A stretch of 64,000 bases of DNA from an uncultured Lachnospiraceae bacterium (GTDB lineage Bacteria; Bacillota; Clostridia; Lachnospirales; Lachnospiraceae), in contig CAJUMJ010000030.1 of assembly GCA_910587095.1 (NCBI GenBank), positions 44,455 through 108,454 of the forward strand. The letters are read 5' to 3'. Both the position numbers and the translations under genes were made by a program. A model generated the notes under the pieces. It was not told the origin of the DNA, searched no databases, and saw only the letters and a program-made list of their open reading frames with translations. Positions 1 to 6,805 of the stretch are shown in pieces; position 1 is the first letter of the stretch; every line of letters starts with the position of its first letter.

Positions 1-148
1 CAGCAGAGAACCACATCACCCACCAACCGGAAGAAATATAATAACCTTCCGAAGCTTCCGCACTTTCCGCCATATGTCCCACGGTAAGCCCGGCGCCTTT
101 ATAGGCCGCCTTAAACATTCGCTTTAAAACTGTTTGTTTGAAAAACAT
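1..148 (-). CDS. Hypothetical element protein, C-terminus cut by window edge
   Basis: The minus-strand reading frame opens at 148 and runs off the left edge; 49 residues are visible. An AAAGGGG ribosome binding site lies 9 bases before the ATG, which begins 4 bases after the stop of the VRR-NUC gene, so the two are probably co-transcribed. The visible part starts MFFKQTVLKRMFKAAYKGAG and is rich in Tyr, Trp and Gly. It resembles small proteins seen in Clostridia phage and conjugative elements, but I cannot name a function. The frame is open throughout. Confidence 0.6.
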   Translation of the reverse strand, partial: MFFKQTVLKRMFKAAYKGAGLTVGHMAESAEASEGYYISSGWWVMWFSA

Positions 149-151
149 TGT

Positions 152-661
152 TTATTCCCCTTTCTTTCTGTTCTCTTTGTAAAATTCGCATTTCCTACAA
201 GGCGACGCCGGAAAGACTTCTTCCGGGACGCCTTCGCAAGCGCCGAACATTTTCAGTGCTTCTTCGCAATTCACCAGATCGAAGCCGTCAGCACGTGAAA
301 GATAATTCCGAATGATTTCGCGGGCCTGCTCTGCGCTGTATGCTACTTTTGCCATGTTCCCGGCTTCCTGCAAGGCTGCCATATATTCGCGCTGCGCCTT
401 CGTCGGGCGATTGCTGCCGAATTTCATTTCGATATACAGCGCGTTATATCCTTTCCGCGCAACCGGAAGACAAATATCAGGGACGCCCGCTTTCATTCCT
501 TCGGCCTTCATAATCTGCCCCGTGGTCTGTTTCCGCTTTCCTTCGTTCGGTACATGGTACATCAACGCAAGTTCCGGTATATATTCCGCCTGCTGTCTGG
601 CCCATGTGAAAAGCTTGATCTGTTCTGTCGTTTCCGACGCCTTCATGTTTTGCAATCTCAT
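152..661 (-). CDS. VRR-NUC domain nuclease
   Basis: A 169-residue protein with the VRR-NUC (virus-type replication-repair nuclease) core. It has an N-terminal HVPNEGKR stretch, then GMKAGVPDICLP, then ALYIEMKFG, and a T..Q..Y...L...G tail. The D and the E-x-K form the PD-(D/E)XK-type active site. Family members are small phage or plasmid nucleases thought to cut branched DNA or act in replication-repair. I chose the ATG at 661 because AAAGGTGG lies 6 bases upstream; a start further upstream would run into the palindrome at 684-697. The C-terminus adds two CxxC-like pairs (PCRKC). It follows the HUH Rep gene, which fits a replication module. Confidence 0.85.
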   Translation of the reverse strand: MRLQNMKASETTEQIKLFTWARQQAEYIPELALMYHVPNEGKRKQTTGQIMKAEGMKAGVPDICLPVARKGYNALYIEMKFGSNRPTKAQREYMAALQEAGNMAKVAYSAEQAREIIRNYLSRADGFDLVNCEEALKMFGACEGVPEEVFPASPCRKCEFYKENRKKGE

Positions 662-683
662 TTTTGCCACCTTTCCGCGCTTT

Positions 684-697
684 ATATTGCGCAATAT
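684..697. repeat. 14-bp palindrome ATATTGCGCAATAT, copy 1
   Basis: An exact copy between the Rep gene stop (703) and the VRR-NUC start (661). It is one of several copies in the element and is probably a regulator site or an RNA hairpin in the leader. Confidence 0.8.
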
Positions 698-702
698 GTT
701 TT

Positions 703-1563
703 TTAATCCCGAACCATACGGGCGTATATGTAATAGCCGCCGTTTATTCCGTTGACGTTCACTTCCGCGTCAATGAATTTATAGCCGGGATATTTTTTTA
801 AAAGCTGCTTTTTCAAGAATTCGTGATCCGTCGCCATGCGTTCGGCTGTCTTCTTCCCGAATTTTGAATAGCTGCGGGAAACTTCCGGCTTTTTCAACCC
901 CCGCGAAGCGCTCCACCGTTTTTTTCCCTTCGGATCCTTTGTCAGATAATGTACGAGCCCCGTTATATGTGTATCAGGATCAGGATCAAGGCGGCGCGTC
1001 TGCGTCCTGCTGCCATGTGTCCACATTTTTTCTAATTCGTCCCGGTCTTCGTCCCCTGAAAAAATCATATGGTGGTGACAACGGATCCCCTTCTTCGGAT
1101 CGTCTGAATATTCTGTCACATAGATATATTTCAGATTTTCTTTTCCCTGCTTCTTCCTTTTCCGGTTTACTTTCCTGATAAAGTTCCCGAAGATCTTCGT
1201 CGCTTCGTCTATACTCCCCGGAAGATGGTCTTCGTCATAGCTGAATGTCCCCCAAAGATCCCCCTTTCCAAAATTAGCGGCCGTCAAATTATTCAGATAG
1301 CGACGCGCCCTTTTGTCATTTAGATTTTTTTGTGAAGGTCTGCTTTCCCTCTTTCGCTTCGTCCGTGGTTCGTCCTGCTTCTTCCCGAACGACGGATATA
1401 TGTCAGCTTCTAACTGATCCCCCGCCTTCGTTGTTGTGGTTCTATACAGACTGTTGATCTGCTTCCCCTTCAACATCTGTTCAAGTTCCCATTCTGTCAG
1501 GGTGTCGATCTGCTTCTGATATACTTCTTCATAATCGTAATTATCATAGTGTTTTCTTTTCAT
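703..1563 (-). CDS. HUH-type replication initiation (Rep) protein
   Basis: A 286-residue protein of the rolling-circle Rep/HUH endonuclease type (REP_ORF2-G2P-like). Residues 162-169 read CHHHMIFS, a His-hydrophobic-His metal site. Residues 204-209 read LVHYLTKD, which supplies the candidate nicking Tyr206 and a Lys. The following RWSASRGLKKP segment is typical of phage and plasmid members. Such proteins nick one strand at an origin and attach through the tyrosine. The start at 1563 has AAGGCGGGG directly upstream. The basic N-terminal 90 residues are probably disordered. In an integrated element this suggests the excised circle can replicate, or that DNA is transferred as a single strand. 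Confidence 0.78.
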   Translation of the reverse strand: MKRKHYDNYDYEEVYQKQIDTLTEWELEQMLKGKQINSLYRTTTTKAGDQLEADIYPSFGKKQDEPRTKRKRESRPSQKNLNDKRARRYLNNLTAANFGKGDLWGTFSYDEDHLPGSIDEATKIFGNFIRKVNRKRKKQGKENLKYIYVTEYSDDPKKGIRCHHHMIFSGDEDRDELEKMWTHGSRTQTRRLDPDPDTHITGLVHYLTKDPKGKKRWSASRGLKKPEVSRSYSKFGKKTAERMATDHEFLKKQLLKKYPGYKFIDAEVNVNGINGGYYIYARMVRD

Positions 1564-1693
1564 GTTCCCCCGCCTTCTGTCTTCATAAAATTATGATCTG
1601 TATTCTTTACGGTAAGTTAATACCCATTACAAGGCCGGGAAGCCTTCGCCCCGCGCTTTCGCTTTTACTTCCTTATAATAGGAAGAAACCCGT

Positions 1694-1924
1694 TTACAAT
1701 TTCGGGCCGCTTTTTGTCTTATGCTGAACCGTCAGATCGTTTTCGCCGTCTGATATGGACGCAATAGCGGGCAGAAGAACGATCTTTTTCTGCCCTGCAT
1801 TACATACCATTTCAAATACTTCCGTATGGAAAGACTGCCCCGGTTTGAACACGCTTTCGATCCTGATTTCTGTATCTTCTGGAAGATCCTTTGTCATTTC
1901 CCGGAATTGTTTCAAATTATACAT
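1694..1924 (-). CDS. Small hypothetical element protein
   Basis: A 76-residue protein of unknown function, starting MYNLKQFREMTKDLPEDTEI. The style (Leu/Glu/Asp-rich, with an EDTEIRIE segment) resembles the proteins at 4092 and 4396, which look like small phage-type proteins that may share a fold. The ATG at 1924 is preceded by AGAAAGGGG with the 14-bp palindrome filling the space in between, so the start codon uses the last two bases of the palindrome. Confidence 0.6.
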   Translation of the reverse strand: MYNLKQFREMTKDLPEDTEIRIESVFKPGQSFHTEVFEMVCNAGQKKIVLLPAIASISDGENDLTVQHKTKSGPKL

Positions 1925-1936
1925 ATTGCGCAATAT
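1923..1936. promoter_or_regulatory. Palindrome ATATTGCGCAATAT between Shine-Dalgarno and start codon
   Basis: An exact copy placed so that, on the minus strand, AAAGGGG is followed by the palindrome and then the G of the ATG of the gene at 1924. As RNA it could fold into a 5-bp stem with a GCGC loop right at the initiation site. The same layout occurs at 4375-4388. Confidence 0.75.
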
Positions 1937-1943
1937 CCCCTTT

Positions 1944-2651
1944 CTAATTGCTTGTTATGAAATTATCAATATATGAAGAAAATTCAGCTTCGCGGGCCAT
2001 GATTTCGGAAGAATACGCCGAAGAAAAGATCCCGGCGTCCCACAATTCCGCGGCGCCTGCTTCGCCCATGTTGTAGCACATCAGAACGGCTTCCACTTCT
2101 CCGTATTTGTCGAATAACTCCCGAAGCATATAGACGCCCGCTTCCACGTTTTCGCGTGTGTCGAATAGGTCTTTGAAGCCCATTTCCGCAAGTCTGGCGG
2201 AATTGCAATCGTTTATTTGCATTAGTCCACTATCGCCCGTTTTTGAACGCGCGGAAGCGTCAAAATCGCTTTCATGCTCTATCATAGCCATAACAAGCGT
2301 ATAGGCGATTTTATAATCGTTGCATATATCAAATATTTCCTTCTGGTCTTCTTCTGTCATAGGCACGTCAAGCGGTACGAAAGAAGGCCCGGCCGCCTGA
2401 TCGTTGCCCTTCTGCGGTGTCGCCTGCTGCCGGGCGGCCTTATATGAAACGGCTGCTTCGCTTGCCTGCGCCTGCTGCCCTGCCGCTTCCTTTTCCGGTG
2501 CTGCGGAAGCTTTCATCAGGAACAAAACAACAAGCGCCGTTAAAATGATTTTCACCACATACGCAAATAACGACACGGAAAGCCGGATCAGCTTTCGGCG
2601 CCTGCTTCTTCTGCGAATATGCCTTTTATATCCTTCCTTTTTCGATCTCAT
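1944..2651 (-). CDS. Membrane-anchored lytic transglycosylase (SLT domain)
   Basis: A 235-residue protein. A basic N-terminus (KRHIRRRSRRRK) leads into one membrane helix (about residues 25-47), then an Ala/Gln-rich linker, then an SLT lysozyme-like domain. The catalytic Glu lies in MIEHESDFD, followed by GLMQIN and CYNMGE, all hallmarks of family 1 lytic transglycosylases. These open peptidoglycan so that DNA-transfer machinery or phage DNA can pass; a stand-alone copy is common in conjugative elements. AAGGGGTAGAAA precedes the ATG. The gene overlaps the end of the upstream gene by 26 bases. The linker contains two copies of the AxQQA peptide that results from the dispersed CCTGCTGCC motif. 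Confidence 0.87.
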   Translation of the reverse strand: MRSKKEGYKRHIRRRSRRRKLIRLSVSLFAYVVKIILTALVVLFLMKASAAPEKEAAGQQAQASEAAVSYKAARQQATPQKGNDQAAGPSFVPLDVPMTEEDQKEIFDICNDYKIAYTLVMAMIEHESDFDASARSKTGDSGLMQINDCNSARLAEMGFKDLFDTRENVEAGVYMLRELFDKYGEVEAVLMCYNMGEAGAAELWDAGIFSSAYSSEIMAREAEFSSYIDNFITSN

Positions 2652-2898
2652 TTTCTACCCCTTCCGAAATGGTGTTAAACGTCAGCTTTACAGACTTCGG
2701 CAGCCGCAAATATGTTTCTTCATACCAGATCAGAGCCTTATATATTCGTCCGAATTCTGCCCGATTTCTTTCTACTGCTGCCCGAAGACGCTTGTTTTCG
2801 TCTGTAACCTTTATAACGTAGGCTTGAAGGGCTTCTATTTCTGCGATTACTTCTTCCCGGATCCGGTCTTCCGCGATCGCGCTTTCAATTTTTGACAC
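2626..2898 (-). CDS. Hypothetical coiled-coil protein
   Basis: A 90-residue protein of unknown function. Residues 1-50 are rich in Glu, Ile, Lys and Ala with heptad-like spacing and are probably a coiled coil. The GTG at 2898 is the likely start, with GGGGAA about 10 bases upstream; an out-of-frame ATG lies nearer. Its 3' end carries the ribosome binding site of the transglycosylase gene, so the two genes are translationally coupled. Confidence 0.6.
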   Translation of the reverse strand: MSKIESAIAEDRIREEVIAEIEALQAYVIKVTDENKRLRAAVERNRAEFGRIYKALIWYEETYLRLPKSVKLTFNTISEGVENEIEKGRI

Positions 2899-2946
2899 TT
2901 TGACATTTCCCCGCCTTTCTGCTATAATGATTAAAGGTTAAATTCC

Positions 2947-2993
2947 TTACGGATCCGGATCAAAGGTTCCCCGCCTTCTGTCCGGATCCGTAA
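2947..2993. repeat. 13-bp perfect inverted repeat
   Basis: The arms TTACGGATCCGGA (2947-2959) and TCCGGATCCGTAA (2981-2993) are exact reverse complements around a 21-base loop, followed on the plus strand by ATTTTTAT. It lies between two minus-strand genes. It could be an intercistronic terminator or processing hairpin, or a protein binding site. The loop carries an AAGGCGGGG sequence resembling a ribosome binding site. Confidence 0.8.
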
Positions 2994-2996
2994 TTT

Positions 2997-3362
2997 TTAT
3001 GTTTCAAAATTGAAGCCCGCCGGAAGGACTGTAAAATGTCCGGCGTTTGGGTTCACGGCCCGATCATCTATGTAAAAATCGGCGTTTATTTTCCGTGTAT
3101 CGCCGCCGTATAACTCTATCAGTTCAGGAAGGTTTTCATTTACAGTGTCAAATTCAAGCCCCCAATCCCGGCAATATTTAACGGCCGCTTCCAACTGTTC
3201 GCCGTTTCTGCATGTGTCCAGAATTACGCGGGCGCCGTTCTTTTTCTTCTCTATCAGGAAATTAAAAAGAATTTCGTTCGGTTCCCCAAGTTCCGGCCAA
3301 CGCCCCCGCGAAAGTGTGCCGTCAAAATCAACTGCATAGATAATATTTCCGCTTCTGTCCAT
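2997..3362 (-). CDS. HAD-superfamily hydrolase
   Basis: A 121-residue minimal HAD phosphatase. Motif I is VDFDGTLS at residues 11-18, with Asp12 the nucleophile and Asp14 the acid/base. Motif II lies in RVILDTCRN, and motif IV in ADFYIDDRAVNP. Small HADs of this size in phages and plasmids may act as nucleotide or polynucleotide 3' phosphatases; the substrate here is not known. AAGGAAGC lies before the ATG. It follows the 75-residue gene by 4 bases and belongs to the leftward operon. Confidence 0.82.
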   Translation of the reverse strand: MDRSGNIIYAVDFDGTLSRGRWPELGEPNEILFNFLIEKKKNGARVILDTCRNGEQLEAAVKYCRDWGLEFDTVNENLPELIELYGGDTRKINADFYIDDRAVNPNAGHFTVLPAGFNFET

Positions 3363-3366
3363 GATT

Positions 3367-3594
3367 TCAGCTTCCTTTCTTTTCCAATATTTTCCCGATC
3401 ATTTTTTCCAATGTCTTATTACTCCAGTTTCTTTTTTGCTTGCTTCTGATTTCTTCAACCTTCCGAATATAGTCTTCTTCTTCCATTCCCGAAAGTTTTT
3501 CATTTGCACATAGCATTATGTCGCTGTACGGCTCCCCGCATAGGCCAATAATTGAACAATTTCCACAATGTTGATGTAATTCTCCTATTTTCAC
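3367..3594 (-). CDS. Small Cys-containing hypothetical protein
   Basis: A 75-residue protein of unknown function. Its N-terminal third contains HCGNCSIIGLC, a Cys cluster that could bind a metal; the rest is Lys/Glu-rich helix. I chose the GTG at 3594 because GGAAAGGCGG lies 5 bases upstream and because the GTGA overlaps the stop of the preceding gene, a classic coupled start. A TTG further upstream is open but lacks a binding site. Confidence 0.55.
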   Translation of the reverse strand: MKIGELHQHCGNCSIIGLCGEPYSDIMLCANEKLSGMEEEDYIRKVEEIRSKQKRNWSNKTLEKMIGKILEKKGS

Positions 3595-3740
3595 GCGGGC
3601 CGCCTTTCCGCCTGCTGCCGCGGGCAAGTCATAATATGAATATCAAGCGCCGGAAGGCTCCGGATCGCTTCGGTCAGTTCTGCTTCTGTTTTTATCCCTA
3701 TCTTTTCAAGGGCCTTTTTCAATTCTTCGATTTTATTCAT
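3591..3740 (-). CDS. Very small hypothetical protein (49 aa)
   Basis: Starts MNKIEELKKALEKIGIKTEA at 3740, inside the end of the upstream gene. It ends in the coupled GTGA overlap with the next gene. The N-terminal part is a likely helix pair. The C-terminal PRQQAERRPA comes from the dispersed CCTGCTGCC motif. An earlier frame opening exists but would overlap the 120-residue gene heavily. The function is unknown. Confidence 0.5.
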   Translation of the reverse strand: MNKIEELKKALEKIGIKTEAELTEAIRSLPALDIHIMTCPRQQAERRPA

Positions 3741-4095
3741 TTTCAGCCGTCCTTTCATTCTCAAATAAAAGCATTTCTTCACTTGACAAGATCGCATTTC
3801 GCGCCATAGCTGCGCATATCGTCGCGGCCGCTGCAAGGTCAACCGCGATCCGGTAAATTCCGGTATATGCTGCGTGAAGGACTTCGGGATCCTGATCTGC
3901 CTTCTTCTTTGTCAGCGTCCAGATCCCTTCTATGTGTTCATCAAGGGCCTGCGCTTCGTTCCATGCTTCTTCTGTCGCTGCCTTCGCCGCTGCGTATGCT
4001 TCATAGCATGAAGAAAACGCCGGGAATTCCTTCTTTACTTCTTCAAGTTCTGCGTCTGCAAGGCGCCGTATTTCGTTCTTTGCTGCTTCGTTCAT
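3733..4095 (-). CDS. Hypothetical alpha-helical protein
   Basis: A 120-residue protein rich in Ala and Glu, predicted all-helical, with no recognisable motif. The ATG at 4095 overlaps the TGA of the previous gene as ATGA and follows a GGGGGATCAGGT ribosome binding site. It lies in the middle of a run of overlapping small genes in the leftward operon, a layout typical of phage or conjugative early regions. Confidence 0.6.
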   Translation of the reverse strand: MNEAAKNEIRRLADAELEEVKKEFPAFSSCYEAYAAAKAATEEAWNEAQALDEHIEGIWTLTKKKADQDPEVLHAAYTGIYRIAVDLAAAATICAAMARNAILSSEEMLLFENERTAENE

Positions 4096-4376
4096 ACCTG
4101 ATCCCCCTGAATGTAAATATCGTAATAGCTGCGGTATTCTAAGTCTTTAGCAGAAAAGGAAGCCGTAAGATCCGGTTCCATAGGCGGCAGAAGACCGCGT
4201 TTTATATAGTCTTTGTGGCATACATCATTAGCAAATATCAATTTCAACACGTCCCGGCCTTCATATTCCGGCGGTAAAATAGTGTTAAATGCTATGTGCA
4301 ATACTTCCTTTTCGCTTTTCTTGATCCTGATCCGGGCAGAAGGCGGGATAATTGCTTGAATGTCTTTTACTTTCAT
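4092..4376 (-). CDS. Small hypothetical element protein
   Basis: A 94-residue protein starting MKVKDIQAIIPPSARIRIKK. Its general style (short lead, 'ARIRI' strand, acidic C-terminus ending in a YYDIYI strand) resembles the proteins at 1694 and 4396, so the three may share a small phage-type fold. The ATG at 4376 directly follows the 14-bp palindrome, which separates it from AGAAAGGGG. Confidence 0.58.
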   Translation of the reverse strand: MKVKDIQAIIPPSARIRIKKSEKEVLHIAFNTILPPEYEGRDVLKLIFANDVCHKDYIKRGLLPPMEPDLTASFSAKDLEYRSYYDIYIQGDQV

Positions 4377-4388
4377 ATTGCGCAATAT
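4375..4388. promoter_or_regulatory. Palindrome ATATTGCGCAATAT between Shine-Dalgarno and start codon
   Basis: An exact copy with the same layout as at 1923-1936: AAAGGGG, palindrome, then the ATG sharing its AT with the palindrome end. Two independent genes with this architecture argue against chance. Confidence 0.75.
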
Positions 4389-4395
4389 CCCCTTT

Positions 4396-4626
4396 CTAAT
4401 AAATGTAGATTTTTAAGGCATAGCGCCCGGCTTCTTCCGGCAGTGCTTCGGGAATGATAAATTTTATCATGCGTTCCGTGTCCACTTCGTCGCGGGCCTT
4501 CGCTGCCACGCCTTTATATAAAATCTGGTCTTCGTCCTGCTCCCCTGCTTCTTCATCAATAACCCGGATAAGCTGCGCCGGGCCGATCAGCGTGAAAAAG
4601 TCTTTCAATTTTATATCTGCTTTCAT
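4396..4626 (-). CDS. Small hypothetical protein, in frame with the methyltransferase fragment
   Basis: A 76-residue protein starting MKADIKLKDFFTLIGPAQLI, similar in style to the genes at 1694 and 4092. AAAGGGGACAAA precedes the ATG at 4626, so it can be made on its own. No stop codon separates it from the upstream methyltransferase frame, so a fusion protein is also possible. It may be one gene with two products or two genes that lost the intervening stop. Confidence 0.55.
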   Translation of the reverse strand: MKADIKLKDFFTLIGPAQLIRVIDEEAGEQDEDQILYKGVAAKARDEVDTERMIKFIIPEALPEEAGRYALKIYIY

Positions 4627-5102
4627 TTTGTCCCCTTTCTGGTCTTCGCTGCGGAATATCACCAACATAGAAGGAAACGGGGCCGCGTCTTTGCTGCCGC
4701 CGAATTTCAAGCGCCCTTTTATGAAGCGGACTTCCGCTTTTTTATATATGTACTTGTGAAATGCCTTCGTATCAGTACGCGCCGGAATAAGCATAACGAC
4801 GACCGTTCCCGGCTTCCTGCTTTCGTTGTAACACTTTTCGATCCAATCCCCCGTTGACTTTCCCCCGTAGGGCGGATTGCGGAAAACGGAAGATCCCCCC
4901 CCCATTCCTGCAAAAGTCCGTTGTCTTCTTCGGTGAAATAGCGTTCGCACTTGTGATTTTCTGCGCTTGCGCATGGATCCAAGTTGAAGTGAAATTCTTC
5001 GTTTAATTCATCAAAAAGATCCTGCGGCGTCGCCCAATCCTGCCGGGCGCTGCTGAACATAGCCGCCCTTTTTTCTGTTATTTTCTGTTTATCTTCATTC
5101 AT
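4627..5102 (-). pseudogene. DNA N6-adenine methyltransferase (phage Dam family), frameshifted at a G9 run
   Basis: The N-terminal half is read from the ATG at 5102 and contains ARQDWATPQDLFDELN and LDPCASAENHKC. The rest (VFRNPPYGGKSTGDWIEKC, VMLIPARTDTKAFHKY, PSMLVIFR) lies in another frame. NPPYG is the catalytic NPPY motif. The frames meet at nine C on the plus strand (4895-4903), which is nine G on the coding strand. Seven or ten G would restore a protein reading WGG(G)SSVFRNPPY. This may be a real inactivation, a phase-variable tract, or a homopolymer sequencing error. The family methylates adenine and is typical of phage-like elements. AAAGGAATTTAACC precedes the start. Confidence 0.82.
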
Positions 5103-5125
5103 GGTTAAATTCCTTTCTTTTTGCT

Positions 5126-5638
5126 TTATTTATCTTTTTCCAGATTGCGGCCGCAAATAGGACAGTATTTAATTTTTATGTTTTCAGTAAAACCCGGATA
5201 AGCTTCATCAAAAATCTGTAAATACGCTCCCTGAATTGAAACAAAAATTCGCGGATCCGTTCCTTCTATAACTGCCAATGTTTTCCCCGGTGTTTTGCAA
5301 CATTCGCATATGTCGCGCTTTTCCGTCACCTTTTTATAAATTTCTTCCGCGAATGTTTCCGCTTCTTCTTCGTTGAACGGCTTCCCTTCGCAATACTGCA
5401 TAAAGTGCTTGTATTCATGCGCAAGTGTTTTTATCAGGCTTTCTTCCCCGCCCGGCATATCTCCCGCGATAAATATTTCTAATTTTTCCGGTACAAACAC
5501 GCCAAAGCCGAAGCCTTCCGGCGTTTCTATTGTGTCGTAACCTTCCATAACGTGAACGATCGCCCTTTTATCCTGCGGATAATTGTCAATCAAATAATTT
5601 GACGCTTTTAAAAAGTTGCTGCTTACAATCTCTAACAT
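5126..5638 (-). CDS. HExxH metalloprotease-like protein with C-terminal zinc ribbon
   Basis: A 170-residue protein. Residues 74-78 read HEYKH, a zinc-protease HExxH motif in a helix (TLAHEYKHFMQ). Acidic EEAETFAEEI downstream may supply a third ligand. The C-terminal third has two Cys pairs (CECC and CPICG), a probable zinc ribbon. It is similar in plan to small ImmA/SprT-type peptidases found in mobile elements, but the substrate is unknown. AAGGAAGGTG precedes the ATG at 5638, and the start overlaps the stop of the upstream gene by 7 bases. Confidence 0.68.
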   Translation of the reverse strand: MLEIVSSNFLKASNYLIDNYPQDKRAIVHVMEGYDTIETPEGFGFGVFVPEKLEIFIAGDMPGGEESLIKTLAHEYKHFMQYCEGKPFNEEEAETFAEEIYKKVTEKRDICECCKTPGKTLAVIEGTDPRIFVSIQGAYLQIFDEAYPGFTENIKIKYCPICGRNLEKDK

Positions 5639-5952
5639 TTTTCACCTTCCTTTTTAAAGCTTTCTATAACAATGTTTCTTATGTTTTCTATGGTGCAATC
5701 TGTTCTTGCGTATTTCGATTTGCACATGAAGATTTCTGCTTCATTTTTCCGCGCTCCCCACACAAGATCCGCGCGCAACCCTTCCGCGCGTGCTGCCCTT
5801 CTCATGTACCGGATCCGACAATTTGGCGTGATTATTTCAAGCCGCCTTCTATCTACTTTCACTTTTCCGTATTTTGAAAACCTTAAAAAATCTTCTTTCC
5901 ACCAATTCGCCGCCGTTTCCTGCGTTTCTGTAAAGATAATAATTTCTGTCAT
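5632..5952 (-). CDS. Hypothetical element protein
   Basis: A 106-residue protein, starting MTEIIIFTETQETAANWWKE. Scattered Arg/Lys and a RRRLEI..RIRYMRRA segment give a basic middle that might bind nucleic acid. No family was recognised. The ATG at 5952 has AAAGGTGG 6 bases upstream; the TTG at 5967 is a weaker choice because it lies on that binding site. It sits between the two methyltransferase genes. Confidence 0.55.
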   Translation of the reverse strand: MTEIIIFTETQETAANWWKEDFLRFSKYGKVKVDRRRLEIITPNCRIRYMRRAARAEGLRADLVWGARKNEAEIFMCKSKYARTDCTIENIRNIVIESFKKEGEKC

Positions 5953-5963
5953 TTTTCCACCTT

Positions 5964-6761
5964 TCAAAATAGTGTTAATTGCTGTTCTCGCGGCGGTCTG
6001 TTACACCAAATAATTTCTTTTCGTGGCTTCGCGTTCTGTGCATAATTTGAAAATTCTTCCCTGCGCCAACCGGAAAGCATATTGTCGTATAATTCCGAAG
6101 CATAGCCGGAAATAACGACCGGGCCTTTATGCTGTAATAGTGTTTCTAATAATTCCACGTGATCCGCGTCTGTCATTTCGTCTTTGTATTGCTTCCGGTT
6201 CCGCGTAGACAGAACATAGGGCGGATCGCAATATATCAGAACATTTTCAAAGTTGAAGCGCCGGATCACTTCGACGGCCGCTTTCTGCTCTATCTGGACG
6301 CCCCGCAACCGTTCCGCGGCTTCTTGTATCTTCCGGGGCAAGCTGCGCCAATCTTCGGCAGCATAGGCCCTTTCGCGGCCCTGAATGTCAGACTTCCACC
6401 CGACTTTTTCCCCGTTGGTTCTGAAACCGTGGCCCATGTTCAGGCGGATATAAAAGAAGACGGCGGCTTCCAGACTGTTTTCCGGTTCCTTCCGACACGC
6501 TTCTTCATATGCCGCCCGCGCATATGGTGTGTAATATATTTCATGTGCCAACTTTTCGGGATCGTCTTTGATCCATTTGAAAAGGTTTATCACGTCGCCG
6601 TTTATATCGTTTATTGTTTCAATATCCGACCGCGGCTTGTTAAAGAATACGGCCCCGGAACCGAAGAACGGTTCTAAATAACTATGATGATCGGGGAAAT
6701 TCTGAATGATCCACGGCGCCGATCCCCACTTGCTACCCGGATATTTCATAATTGCTTTCAT
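5964..6761 (-). CDS. D12-class DNA adenine methyltransferase (Dam)
   Basis: A 265-residue protein, complete by family standards. KYPGSKWGS at residues 6-14 and EPFFGSGAVFF (motif I, AdoMet binding) at 30-40 open the domain. NINGDVINLF-like IETINDINGDVIN follows, and the catalytic DPPY lies in LIYCDPPYVL near residue 190. D12 enzymes methylate adenine N6, often in GATC. I chose the ATG at 6761 because the family starts at KYPGSK; the frame upstream is Arg-rich and unlike the family. With the broken Dam-family gene nearby the element carries two adenine methyltransferases, possibly to evade host restriction. Confidence 0.9.
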   Translation of the reverse strand: MKAIMKYPGSKWGSAPWIIQNFPDHHSYLEPFFGSGAVFFNKPRSDIETINDINGDVINLFKWIKDDPEKLAHEIYYTPYARAAYEEACRKEPENSLEAAVFFYIRLNMGHGFRTNGEKVGWKSDIQGRERAYAAEDWRSLPRKIQEAAERLRGVQIEQKAAVEVIRRFNFENVLIYCDPPYVLSTRNRKQYKDEMTDADHVELLETLLQHKGPVVISGYASELYDNMLSGWRREEFSNYAQNAKPRKEIIWCNRPPREQQLTLF

Positions 6762-6805
6762 TCTGCCCCCTATGCCCGCCCCTGCCGGGACGGGCGATTT
6801 TATGA

